Below, in pieces: positions 1 through 9,522 of a stretch of DNA of 64,000 bases. The notes under the pieces were generated by a model. That model was not told the DNA's origin, searched no databases, and worked only from the letters and a program-made list of their open reading frames with translations. The stretch comes from Druceiella hillmani (taxonomy: Eukaryota > Arthropoda > Insecta > Lepidoptera > Hepialidae), in contig JAYKKI010000029.1 in the NCBI GenBank assembly GCA_039881145.1, forward strand, positions 24,984,001 through 25,048,000, in the 5' to 3' direction. Both the position numbers and the translations under genes were made by a program. How positions within the stretch are numbered: the first letter of the stretch is position 1; every line of letters begins with the position of its first letter.

Positions 1-621
1 CTTACGAGTCAAAAAATTCAAATAAAAATAAAGTAAATGGGCAACTAATTAATATTAGTTAAACAATTTCCATGCCAGATGTACATATCATTTAAAAAAA
101 TTACAGTTAAGAAACCATTTTGACGCGAATGGTGACAAAATAGTGTCGATATATCAATGTACAAACATTAGGTACAAATGCATATTCCTAAAATAATCCT
201 ATTAACTTAGTTTTAAGACGAGTTCCTAATAAAACATGGTTCAAGTGTGTATACAAATACAATATATGTTATTCACTCACAAGGGACACGGGCCTATCTA
301 ATCAATCTTTTTAGTCTCTCTGGGTGATTATAAATATGCTAAACATAATACTAAAAATGTACAAAAGAATGTGTTCTAAAAAGTAAATTATCGTGTCACT
401 AAGGAGAATGAGGCGAACCAACGCAAGTCAGGAGGATTTAACGCTTATTTGTTAAGTTGAAAATGTTCCAGAATCAAAGAATCATGTGAATTAATAAGAT
501 TTCAAGTAATTCACTTAGCTTAGTAAATCAGTGCACTGTATTGATTTTTTCATTCCCTCACACACTTGTTTTATTTCACAAAGTAAAATACAAATATGCA
601 CCTGTCTTGGAGAAATTCTAC

Positions 622-811
622 CTGCTATTTCATCTCTCTCAGACCCTTCTGGCAATGACTGTGAGCGTCTTCTTAAAAGGGTTTGCTTACACCATACGCA
701 TGTATTTAGGCGATAACTAAATATTGAATATTGAGCACTCTCATGTTCATAGGATTGCAATTGTCGTACAACAATATTTAAACAATCTTGACTGATGTCA
801 GTGTTAGTGCT
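622..811 (-). CDS. Internal exon of an unrecognised minus-strand gene
   Basis: On the minus strand a good acceptor (tttcttgtttcag) ends at 812 and opens a reading frame at 811 that begins STNTDISQDC. The frame includes a YEHESAQYS segment, CVWCKQTLLRRR, and ends SLPEGSERDEIAG. A donor (GCAG then gtagaa) closes the exon at 622, in phase 1. A second donor (AGACAG then gtgcat) would close it at 602 in phase 0. Reading straight through, the frame stays open to a stop at 515. The entry phase 0 matches the exon at 907-956. The mixed, non-repetitive composition looks coding. I do not recognise the family. The strand is opposite to Stim, and the Stim N-terminal exons must lie further left, so this gene is probably nested in a Stim intron. 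Confidence 0.45.
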
Positions 812-906
812 CTGAAACAAGAAAAATGTTTCAATCGTCTATTTAACATAGCTCTACCATATATAATTTTACATTATTTGAACTATGATAAAAATTAATT
901 TCTTAC

Positions 907-956
907 CTCACAGTTGATCAATTGTTTAACATTTGCATTTAATTCATTACGCATGT
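907..956 (-). CDS. Small upstream exon of the same unrecognised gene
   Basis: This 50-bp minus-strand exon has acceptor ctgtctctcag and a strong donor, GAG then gtaaga. Only one frame is open: it enters in phase 1, reads MRNELNANVKQLINCE, and leaves in phase 0. That continues directly into the exon at 622-811. The acceptor, open frame, donor and phase agreement together support a real exon despite its length. No earlier exon was placed with confidence. A GC-richer patch at about 1210-1275 on the same strand (frames starting MTAML or MASIASLAR) is a possible first exon, but no clean donor of the right phase was found. Confidence 0.4.
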
Positions 957-1377
957 CTGAGAGACAGTAGTATCGAATATTACCGAAAATATTCATATTG
1001 CAGTAAACACAATTATTCACATTGAAAGCTGGTTAACCTGGAATACATGTTAAATGCGTAAAACATAATAATATTAACAGATATTAAAAAAATAGCGAAT
1101 AAAATTGAAGATTTATTAGACTCGCCACTTTACAATAAAGTGAAATATGGTGTGGTATATAAATCACAATAACAAGAATAAAGTTGAACAAATGGAGAAA
1201 TGAACTTTCACAGATTAGCAATAGAAGTGGAATTGCGCGCAAGCGACGCGATTGACGCCATAGCATTGCTGTCATATAGACAGTTCTATTTTTTTGCTAG
1301 CTGTTTATATATTTACTTTTCATTAAATAATATTATATAAAAAATCATTACTGTTTAACATCTGATAACAGCAAATT

Positions 1378-1690
1378 TTTTCACAAATGGCAATGTTCAG
1401 TATAATTATGATAACTTTAGTTTTTCATATTTTTTTTCGATGAAACTTTTTCTGATTTACTATAAAATGTATACTCCATTGTTTTTCTTAAATTTTAAAC
1501 AGACAAATACTGGAAAACTCACTGGAAATTGAAATAAAAGCGCGAGCAATTTTTACTAATTTTTGCGCAAATGGCAACGTTCAGTAAAATTACGATAACT
1601 TTAGTTTTACATATTTTTTTCAATGAAACTTTGTGATTGACTATAAAACATATACTGGATTATCTGACTGGAAATTTAAATAAAAGTAAT
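1378..1690. repeat. Two diverged tandem units of about 180 bp
   Basis: The block at 1378-1541 (cacaaatggcaatgttcag onward, ending near actggaaattgaaataaaag) is repeated at 1562-1690 (gcaaatggcaacgttcag onward, ending near tggaaatttaaataaaag). Order is conserved, with scattered substitutions and small gaps. It may be a decayed transposon subterminal repeat. No coding frame is seen. Confidence 0.7.
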
Positions 1691-1755
1691 AAAATATGTA
1701 AAAATTCCGATTTATGGAAAATATCTTGAAAAAAGTACAATATGTAAAAAAAACA

Positions 1756-1812
1756 ATTTATAAATGTATACAAACTAATAAGTTGCTTTTTGGTTTGTAC
1801 ACATTTATAAAT
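1756..1812. repeat. Hairpin with 20-bp arms
   Basis: The left arm atttataaatgtatacaaac (1756-1775) and right arm gtttgtacacatttataaat (1793-1812) are inverted copies with one mismatch around a 17-nt loop. It lies just beyond the truncated end of the minus-strand piggyBac fragment. It could be the terminus of another small element. Confidence 0.75.
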
Positions 1813-1829
1813 TTTTCAGAAAACTAATT

Positions 1830-2495
1830 GACATGGCTTTCACTAATCTTCCCGATTCTTCTGTAATGCCTTCATTATTATTGAAGTGCCTAGCTGCCCA
1901 AATTTGTCGAAATCTAACCATTGACGTGATTATGGAAAAAAATGGTGTTTCCAAGCACTGATCTGTTAACTAATAATTATCTTGCTTATCTTTGCAAACT
2001 TGTTCCATCAAAATTATTAGACCCAAAAATTTCTTCATTTCTGCGATTGTAATATCTCGCTATTTGATAGTCTTGCAGGATGTTTGGAATCATTCAATAT
2101 TTTGATAGCGATATCTGTTTGATTTATTGACTAAATATTGAAAGAAACCATCTTTTATAAATGATTCAACCGTTTCAACCAGATATTCTGGAGCAGCATT
2201 CGAAGTAAAAATCTTCAAGAACTGGAGGTTCGTCAGTCGAGGTCCATTCGTCTTCACTTTCATCAGAACTTGAAGATATAATTCTGCTAGTAAAATTTGA
2301 AGATAGGGGGATATCTTCATTGTGGCTGTCATTATCACTTTCCAATTCTGAATGATCTTCGATATCATTATCACACGAAAGATCCGATAAACGATCAACA
2401 CACAATTCTTCATCACTATTGTCGTCAAATTGGCGCATGTCTCTTGAAATAATGTCACTTTGATCAGAATTATAAAAATTTTGTGAAGCGTGCAT
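1830..2495 (-). pseudogene. piggyBac-type transposase remnant, N-terminal half
   Basis: The minus strand first encodes an acidic, Ser/Asp-rich segment (DDNSDEELCVDRLSD, SSSSDESEDEW) and then PPVLEDFYF. After a frameshift the next frame gives SNAAPEYLVETVESF, where piggyBac proteins have their P-hydrophobic-Y/F-F leader, then NKSNRYRYQN, the family's ETNRYA-like motif. At about 2050-1840 it continues as ITIAEMKKFLGLIILM, a stop, then TDQCLETPFFSII and RHFNNNEG, all typical of the DDE_Tnp_1_7 (piggyBac) fold. The match ends near 1830, before any catalytic aspartate, so this is a truncated, frameshifted dead copy. No TTAA-flanked terminal inverted repeats were found for it. Confidence 0.8.
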
Positions 2496-2732
2496 CCTTT
2501 CTGATTGTTAGAATCGCACTGAATACGTGGCGAAGTCGAGAATTGTGTAAAGGGATGGCTCTACACAGTTGAATACATTACGTTTATACTTCCGTGTATA
2601 ACGGTAATCTACATACATAATTCACCATTGTATCTGTTATGAGACCCAAATTTTTTCCTTTGGAATTTGTGTTAGCATCTGAAATGAAAAAAGTAGAAAA
2701 ATAAACGTATTAATACATACACACACGCACGA

Positions 2733-2951
2733 ATGCACGTCCAGTGGGTACAGTGGTACATGTGTAAACGTCACGAAAAAGACTTTATCAACGTTACTTC
2801 GCGAAAGATGAGAGAGCTGGCCAAATTACTTATAAAATTAAAGAAAATAAAACTTTGTATTAAAGATTTTATGGATTGTCTGAAGCCTCAACAATTGGCT
2901 GCAATAATTGTTATTGCAGCCAAAAAAGTTTCTAAGTTAGAAAGTTCGTAG
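2733..2951 (+). pseudogene. Reading-frame fragment, probably transposon-derived
   Basis: A 72-codon open frame contains CKRHEKDFINVTSRKMRELA followed by a Lys/Leu-rich stretch, LKPQQLAAIIVIAAKK and a stop. The 'RKMRELA-LLI' stretch resembles, from memory, the C-terminal part of uncharacterised C2HC-type proteins that recur in arthropod repeats. No start context, splice sites or second half were found. The last third overlaps a perfect palindrome at 2895-2923. It may equally be chance. Confidence 0.25.
2895..2923. repeat. Perfect 13-bp palindrome with 3-nt loop
   Basis: TTGGCTGCAATAA (2895-2907) and TTATTGCAGCCAA (2911-2923) are perfect inverted copies separated by ttg. It lies inside the open frame at 2733-2951, about 70 bp before the piggyBac-like element at 2997. 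Confidence 0.85.
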
Positions 2952-2996
2952 AAAGAAATTTTGAAAAACTTTCACCCTGCGAAGTATCTTACTTAA

Positions 2997-3596
2997 CCGT
3001 AAGAGTGCCGACGAGCGCTAACACGTTCGTGCGCGTACTAATTAAATTTGCCACGAACGCGATGGCGCTTGCGAAATCAGTTGCTGTTTAGCACGTGGTA
3101 GGGAGGTCGCTCGCATGCATCGCTAATTTTTTTATCTTTCTACGTGTTACATAAAGTTCAAATTATATTATTAGTAATTACAATATAAAAAAGATCCCGG
3201 AAAAGAAAATGTTTAACCCATAACGTCGGAATATGATAATAATTCGAGTGTAAATGATCGTTTTTCAAATTATGAAGAAAGTGATAGTGTGAGTGACATT
3301 GTGGTGCGCTCACAATTTGGCGTAATGCAAATTTTGAGTTATAGTGACGATAACAATTATTTTGCTGATACGGAGGATGACCGGACTGCGAAAATGACGA
3401 TGTGACCTTGATTTCAGTTTTTGTTATAATTTTTGTTCACAATATGTATTTCCATAATTTTCTTTGTATTTTATTATCCTTGTACAAGTTTTTATTAAGA
3501 AAACACGGAAAAAATTATTAAAATTGGATAATTTTTGGAAGAGATCAGTTTTTTTTTCAAAAATTGAATGAGTAAAAAACCATGGCACTAAAACGG
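2997..3596 (+). mobile_element. 600-bp piggyBac-like internally deleted element
   Basis: The segment is bounded by TTAA at 2993-2996 and 3597-3600. Its ends are inverted copies: CCGTaagAGTGCC at the left, and CCGTttTAGTGCC read inward from the right. TTAA duplication is the hallmark of piggyBac insertion. The left part has further inverted GC-rich pieces (gcgctaacacgttcg; cgaacgcgatggcgc). The interior, about 3230-3404, encodes an acidic stretch with NYEESDSVSD, SYSDDNNY and ADTEDDR, ending in a TGA. This matches the acidic N-terminus of piggyBac transposases, with the catalytic core missing. It is best read as a deletion derivative that moved in trans. Its terminal repeats differ from those of the element at 11037-13188. 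Confidence 0.7.
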
Positions 3597-4622
3597 TTAA
3601 TGGATGTGTAGTAAATGCTGTTACATACTGTTATATAACTTTTAATCATGGCTATCATAACCATCCCATATAAGTATATTCTTTTCAGATATTGATATGT
3701 TTTTAGACAAAAAGTTATTTAATCATTGAAAATCATTTTAATTTAAGACACTATTATTTTAATGATCAGAATATTGTTATTGTTTCAACAGACCATTCCA
3801 TACTGTAGCTGACACGAAGGTCCTGAAGTTTTACTTTTTCTTAACTATACTAGACTACAATTTTAGAGGAAGACAAGCGAAGTGCATGTACACTTACTTT
3901 ATTGTACCTTCTTAATATTAAACAAAAAATAACTGTTGATCTCAGTATTTGTTCAATTTTTTAAATTAAATGAAAAGTAACACCCAACTATATTCATAGC
4001 ATACAAGTAACCATCATCATGCTCTCACGTCTAAACTGTGCACTATATACCTACCTATGTTGTATTACTTTAAGTGTGGGTAATGTCGCATCATATAGGA
4101 GCCAGAATAGTCAGGAAAGTAAACATAAGTAAACTAATATACACGAGAAGTCTGCTGATTGGAAATGTGGAAGGGAAATTTGTATCATGTATATGCATTA
4201 TTCTATTTTAACTAAATAATAAATGAACTTTTTAAAAGGTCTTATTCCATAGTCTATCGATCAATGCAATACGATATTTGGAGGATCAGATTGTGACTAT
4301 TTAATACAATCCCAGTATTGTATCATATAGCTGCGACCCGGACCAATCCAACTTAACAATACAAAAGAAAATATTATGCATCTCTAATAAGGATACAAAA
4401 TGAATGATGTTATAATCAGTATGAGTTTTGTCAAAATTTGTTTTAATTTAAACAACTACTATTTGTTATGAAACTATTTGTGTGTTGCTCAAGAGTTCAA
4501 AATTCTATGAGATTTAAATTTATACAGGTGTCAGGATGTGTTGGAGCAAAGTAGGTAGTCATGGAAAAATATTATTCCAAAATCAAAGTTAATATGTGAC
4601 ACAAATGTAATTTTTAAGTACT

Positions 4623-4701
<79 letters not shown>

Positions 4702-4702
4702 T
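4623..4702. repeat. (TA)n microsatellite, about 80 bp
   Basis: Alternating TA with two G interruptions (tatgtata). Confidence 0.95.
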
Positions 4703-5420
4703 ATAATTTAAAAAAACATTTTCACAAAATAGAATTGTGTTGAGAGAATTAACTATAGATTATAAGTGTAGATTAAGCTTTATATAAACAGAAATATTAA
4801 TGATATCCAAAAATTTATTGTCCTCTTGTCAATTCGGTTGAGTAGTTGTGAGTGTGCGAGATGTTGATTTTTAGTACATAATAAGTTTAACATCTCATTA
4901 TTTCAAGTCTTTATTTAAGTACAGCACTGTTATAAGTTGTTAGTTATTTGAATTCAATTCAACCTAAGTACGGTAATTTATTTTGCAATAATGAGGTGTT
5001 AATCTTATTTCATGCCGTTTACAAATGTGTGAAATTTCTTTTGATGGCTCGTCTGAATTTTTAAACAAAATCAGTTCTATTGTTTTGCGAGTGCTATTGT
5101 TAAAAACTGACATTGATTTGAAGTCTAGTTAACATATTAGTTTGTTACATTAATATGTATTGTATTTACGATCTGATATTGACTTTCAAGTTGAAGTCGG
5201 TCTTAATTTAATAGGATGGATTTAAGTGTGATCAGAACCAATGTTGTATCAGTCAATATGTGTTGCATTACTTTTCATACTGGTAATTATCATAAGTCAG
5301 CAGGTTGAAAAAAATGCCATCTTCCAAAGTTTTATTATTATGGGTAATTATGATTTTAATAATGCTGGAAAGTGTTTTTTGGAAAATGTTTGAAAAAAAC
5401 TGTGTGGGCATGCTTGCTTG

Positions 5421-5432
5421 CGTGTGTGTATG

Positions 5433-5505
<73 letters not shown>

Positions 5506-5510
5506 GTATA
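5421..5510. repeat. (TG)n then (TA)n microsatellite
   Basis: A short GTGTGTATGTATGTG run passes into about 60 bp of uninterrupted TA. The open frame across it (a Tyr-Ile repeat) is an artefact of the microsatellite. Confidence 0.95.
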
Positions 5511-6210
5511 TGACTAATTAAAATAGTTAACCCTAAGAAATACTTAAAATAATATGATTATATATTAGTATCATAATTGTGTATTAATTCTGTACATTAA
5601 CACTTATAAAGTAACAAAAGCATAAAGTAGCGTTGACTCACAAAGTAGCGTGCCTTGGGATCAATATTAACTCTTTATTGATGTTGGGTCATAATGACCA
5701 AGACATTAAAAGTCATCAAACGTTAAAATTATCAATAGCTGGAGTTAAGAACCTCCTCTCCTAAATTAATTGCAAATGTCAAGCGACCATAAAATATATT
5801 TGACTTAAAAACTTATTTTTTGCAATGTACATAAACATGACGAGTTTTATTAACTATAAAGTGAGATGATTTGAGACAGATCTATTTAATTTGTAGTTTT
5901 CAAAAACATTTAAAAAAACAACATTTCATAAAAAAAACATTTTTATAGTCCTTCAAATCGGGGCCATGCAAGGTGCTGTCAACGCAATGGTGATAAATTA
6001 ATAAAATTTCGGTTTCACTACTTTCATTTGTTTATATGAATTCTGGATAGCGTACATATTGTAACAAACCAAAATTATTTTTTAGAGGGTTCCCATATAT
6101 AAGTACTTTTTTTTACCAAAAATACAAGAGAATGTCTTGAATGATTGTTAAATACATTAAAATTATTGACCCACTTCTACTTTAGTGTAACAACTTTCCA
6201 CCATAATTTT

Positions 6211-6266
6211 GGTGGTATTCACAGGTTGTGTACACATATGGTGGTATTCACACGTTGTACACACTC
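6211..6266. repeat. Tandem duplication of a 29-bp unit
   Basis: ggtggtattcacaggttgtg onward at 6211-6239 is repeated as ggtggtattcacacgttgt onward at 6240-6266, with a few differences. Confidence 0.8.
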
Positions 6267-7590
6267 ACACTTTCAACAACTGACAAGTCAGTTCCGAAGA
6301 AAGCCAGTTGTTCATTGGGAAAAACAAAAGCGTTGTATGTGATAAATAACGGAATAGCACCTAATTTAACATTTTGTTTACAAAAAGAGCTTGAAGATTT
6401 GTCCATTTTATGTCATTTCTTTTGATGAATCACTGAATAAAGTCTCACAAATATGTCCAATGTACATGATCATAAGATTTTAGAACAAGAATACCGATAG
6501 AGTTGAGACAAGTTATTGTAAGTTTCAATAGATAGACCCAACGTGAACCCTTAACTTTCCTTAAAAGTTAAAGACTGAAGTCGCCACGGAAAATTAAAAA
6601 ATTCCATTAATAGGCATTGGGGTTTGTAGTTTACACACTGTGAATGGCGCTGTTAAGACTGGACATAAACAAACTGGCTGGGAATATACGAACTTTTAAG
6701 AACAGTGGCAAAGATAGTGAAGCTTACAAAACTTGAGGGTACTTCTAGTCAAAATTACATGGATCTGAATTTAAAGAACATGGAAAATTTATTATCAACA
6801 GAAGACGTCCACATTGGGTATGAAGCAAAGTGTCTTAAAATATGCACAATATATTGACAAAGACAAACTTTGTTCAAAAGCGCTTTCAGAAAATCGATTA
6901 TTGCTTGGATTTAAAAATTGTTGGAAAAAAGCCCTATCAAGTACCGTTTTGTACGGGGTCTGACATGCTGTGATGCAAAATCGTAAAGCATCAACCTGAA
7001 GTGACCAATAAGCGCGTGGATGGCCTCTTGGAAATTATGTACGAATCGGACAAAATTAAAGCATGCGTGGCTGACAATGTCAAAAGGCAGTATCAAAAAA
7101 TGGTTTCCGAAGCGTGGAACACCTGGAGCCAACATTTTTACGATTTTAGTAGTGATGACAAAATCGATGTTGATGAATTTTACCATCCACTATTGGGGCT
7201 GATATACAATACGTGGACATTGAGGCGTCATGAAAATATGCTTTATTCTCTTCCATGGCACCACAAGTGTAGAGGGAGGGTTTCCCATTAACAAATCTCT
7301 CTTAGTGGAAAATTTATTGGGGGAGTTGCTAATGATGCCTTAAAAAATATTAGTTATCCTCAGGATTTTACAATCACAAAATCTATAGTCATTTCTGTAC
7401 AAAGCTCACGAAAAAGGTATCGAGAAAATTTAGACAAAAAAATGTCAGAAGGACAAAAGAAAATTAGGAAAACGGAAAATTGATCGATGGTTAAGAGGTT
7501 GAGAATTGGCAATGTTAAAAAGAAATTTACGAGTAAAGAAAAGGAATGTAAAGATGTGATAGTGTTCGAAATATCATACTTCTTGATCAC
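6267..7590 (+). pseudogene. hAT-like transposon-derived pseudogene
   Basis: Fragments of one protein appear in order across shifting frames. Near 6320-6470: KALYVINNGIAPNLTFCLQK, then HFFDESLNKVSQICPMYM, resembling the 'FDESLN' segment of a hAT-like family. Near 6610-6700: GVCSLHTVNGAVKTGHKQTG, its 'C-LH--HGAFKTG' segment. At 7001-7291: a 96-codon frame with NKRVDGLLEIMYESDKIKAC. At 7283-7320: PINKSLLVENL, the family's 'GFS-NK---VENL' motif. At 7365-7485: SSRKRYRENLDKKMSEGQKK, its basic C-terminal coiled region. Several frameshifts and stops separate these, so the copy is dead. The family assignment is from remembered motifs of uncharacterised arthropod proteins. Confidence 0.6.
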
Positions 7591-7670
7591 GATTTAAAAT
7601 TTCTAGGTTTACATAAAACACATCTTTTTTGTTGCTGTATGCTAATGCTAAACTATCATTTATCCTAATT

Positions 7671-7815
7671 TTTAATCTATTGTTTGTTACTCAGTGCGTA
7701 TTTATTTTTAATATGTTGATTGGTACTCGGTGAATATTTGTTTTTAATCTGTTGGTTGGTATTCAGAGTATATTTGTGTTTAATCTGCTGATTGTTTCTC
7801 AGTTGATATTTGTTT
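7671..7815. repeat. Four tandem 36-bp units
   Basis: Units begin at 7671, 7707, 7743 and 7779, each starting tttaatctgttg or a close variant and containing tactcag/tattcag. The 36-bp period is exact and similarity is high with scattered changes. The array lies just past the hAT-like pseudogene and may be its 3' untranslated or subterminal region. Confidence 0.8.
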
Positions 7816-7842
7816 CATAATCAACTATTACTGTTACTGACA

Positions 7843-8160
7843 GAATGTTCGAATATAATAATAGTTTTTTTTATTTTGTTGTTATTTTATGAGATTAAGC
7901 GTTTTTTGCTGCAATAATATCTTTAGTTATAAAATTATTTTTAATAGATACTGAAAAATATTGATCTAATATAATTCTTACTATTTCTATATAATAATTT
8001 TATTGATCGAATGTTCGAATATAATTAAGTTTTTTTTTATTTTGTTATTTTTTTTCTCAGAATAAGGTAACACTTTCTGCAATAATAAGCTAAGTTACGA
8101 AATTGCTGTTGTAGTAGGTACTTGAAAATACTGATATCAAATGATTCTCACTATTTCTAT
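7843..8160. repeat. Two tandem units of about 166 bp
   Basis: Unit A (7843-7995) and unit B (8009-8160) both start gaatgttcgaatata, pass through a T-rich run and a gcaataat segment, and end ctatttctat. The array follows the 36-bp repeats directly. Confidence 0.8.
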
Positions 8161-9308
8161 AATATAAAAATAATGTGACTAAAAGTATAACTTATATTGG
8201 TACTTGAAATAAAAAGAAATCTGGAATTTATCTGTTATTTTATTATGTTAAAACCACCCTAACTTTTATACAAATTAGAATTTTAGATATCATTTCGTCT
8301 AAAAAAATTGCAAAAAAATACTGTAAAGTTTAAGCACATGTTTCAAAAACATATATATTATCTTTCTTTAAAATGACAGGTCAGGGAAATTTGAAACAGT
8401 GGTCAAGGAAAAGTTGGATTTTTTTTGGACATTAGCAGTGGGCCCCCTATGATAATAGATATGTGTCCACTGCTACGCCCTTTTGAAATTTATTATGGTT
8501 GTTGGCCTTGTTTAATAATTAATAAAGCACAAGGTAAACAGTTATTATTACTGTAAGGATTTTTTATAAAGACTAATACTCAGCCCACTAATGTATATGT
8601 ACATCAATATAATTTTCCTGTGAATATTTTTGATACAATTAATTTAATACTAAATTTCAAATTTTTAATTTATATAAAAATAGAAATTTAGGTAGTTGTA
8701 GTAGAAGTAGGGAAAAAATTGCAAATATTACCTAAAAATTTCAATTTCTGTTTTGGGAGACTGTTTTGAAATGTTATTTTGTTTTACAAAATCTTCATTG
8801 ATACCTAAGTATCAAATGTAAGCAATGCGAGTTTAAAATGAATCATTTGTTTTTTTTAAAAACCCCGAAAAAATTGCTATCCCTCCTACATGAGCTTGAA
8901 AATTAATTGATGAAACAAATTTGAAAAAAATCGCTAATTTTTAAAAATGGATAAAATGTCAGATTGAATAAAGTAAGAACAGGAATTTTTGAAGAATAAA
9001 TTAGTTCCATGAAGTCAATGCCATTTAGGCATTGATGGCCTTGCTACTCAGATTTTAATATAATAACCTTTTAAATTCATCTTCTTGAATTAGCTTGACG
9101 TATTGTCCCCCAAAAGGACGAGAGCTTGAACTCTTTGTGATTTATATTAACAGAATTATTTTTCCCTTATAATTTTTCAATTTAACATACAGTTAATAAC
9201 TTTATTTTTTTGAATTAATTTTGAACACTCGGGATAATAACCTTCTTCGTGGAAGAAAAAAAGAAGCTATTTTGACTCAAAAAACATAGGAAGCAATTGT
9301 GTGACCAG
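8161..9308 (+). other. Stim intron sequence, nothing recognised
   Basis: AT-rich sequence leading to the first visible Stim exon. No exon coding for the SAM domain or EF hand was found here or anywhere to the left. The acceptor region before 9309 has a poor pyrimidine tract. Confidence 0.6.
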
Positions 9309-9522
9309 TAAACGTGTGCCCACAGAGGGCAGCCGTTGGAAGGATTGGCTGCTGGCACTATTGCTGGCGGGGGCTTTAGGCGGTGGCTGGGCAGCGGTGC
9401 GTGCTGGCCACGCATCTCGCTCTCAACTGCGTCGCATGGAGCGGGATATGGACCAGCTACGACATGCTGAGCTAGCACTCGATGACCTTCAAAAGGAATT
9501 GGAAAGAGCGAGATTAGAGCAG
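9309..9522 (+). CDS. Stim: Stim exon: membrane helix and start of coiled-coil 1
   Basis: The exon reads KRVPTEGSRWKDW, then a hydrophobic helix (LLALLLAGALGGGWAAV), then RAGHASRSQLRRMERDMDQL and ELALDDLQKELERARLEQ. This matches the STIM membrane span and the first part of coiled-coil 1 (human 'KMMKDLESLQTAEQSL'). I chose the acceptor gaccag at 9303-9308. It gives phase 2, so an upstream exon ending in the conserved 'FGPP' would continue P-KRVPTEG, the same spacing as in vertebrates. An earlier AG (exon from 9290) is also in frame but has no pyrimidine tract. The donor is CAG then gttctt, which is weak at positions +3 to +6, yet the phase 0 join to 14038 is exact for STIM. Read-through would add about 19 residues to a stop at 9580. 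Confidence 0.92.

Larger units (their letters stand above)
3601..6205. other. Non-coding stretch with AT microsatellites
   Basis: Apart from the two (AT)n tracts listed separately I see no gene, exon with splice sites or transposase motif. Positions 5668-5700 (ttaactctttattgatg, then gttgggtcataatgacc) resemble a transposon terminus, but no partner was found. Confidence 0.6.

Noticed and set aside
5668..6560. Possible transposon bounded by gttgggtc sequences near 5688 and 6530
   Set aside because: Only a short core is shared; the ends do not form matching inverted repeats and no target duplication is seen.
9288..9289. Earlier acceptor for the membrane exon (exon from 9290)
   Set aside because: It is in frame, but the preceding sequence is A-rich and the extra residues (SNCVTS) do not fit the short GPP-to-helix spacing of STIM. 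Kept only as an alternative.
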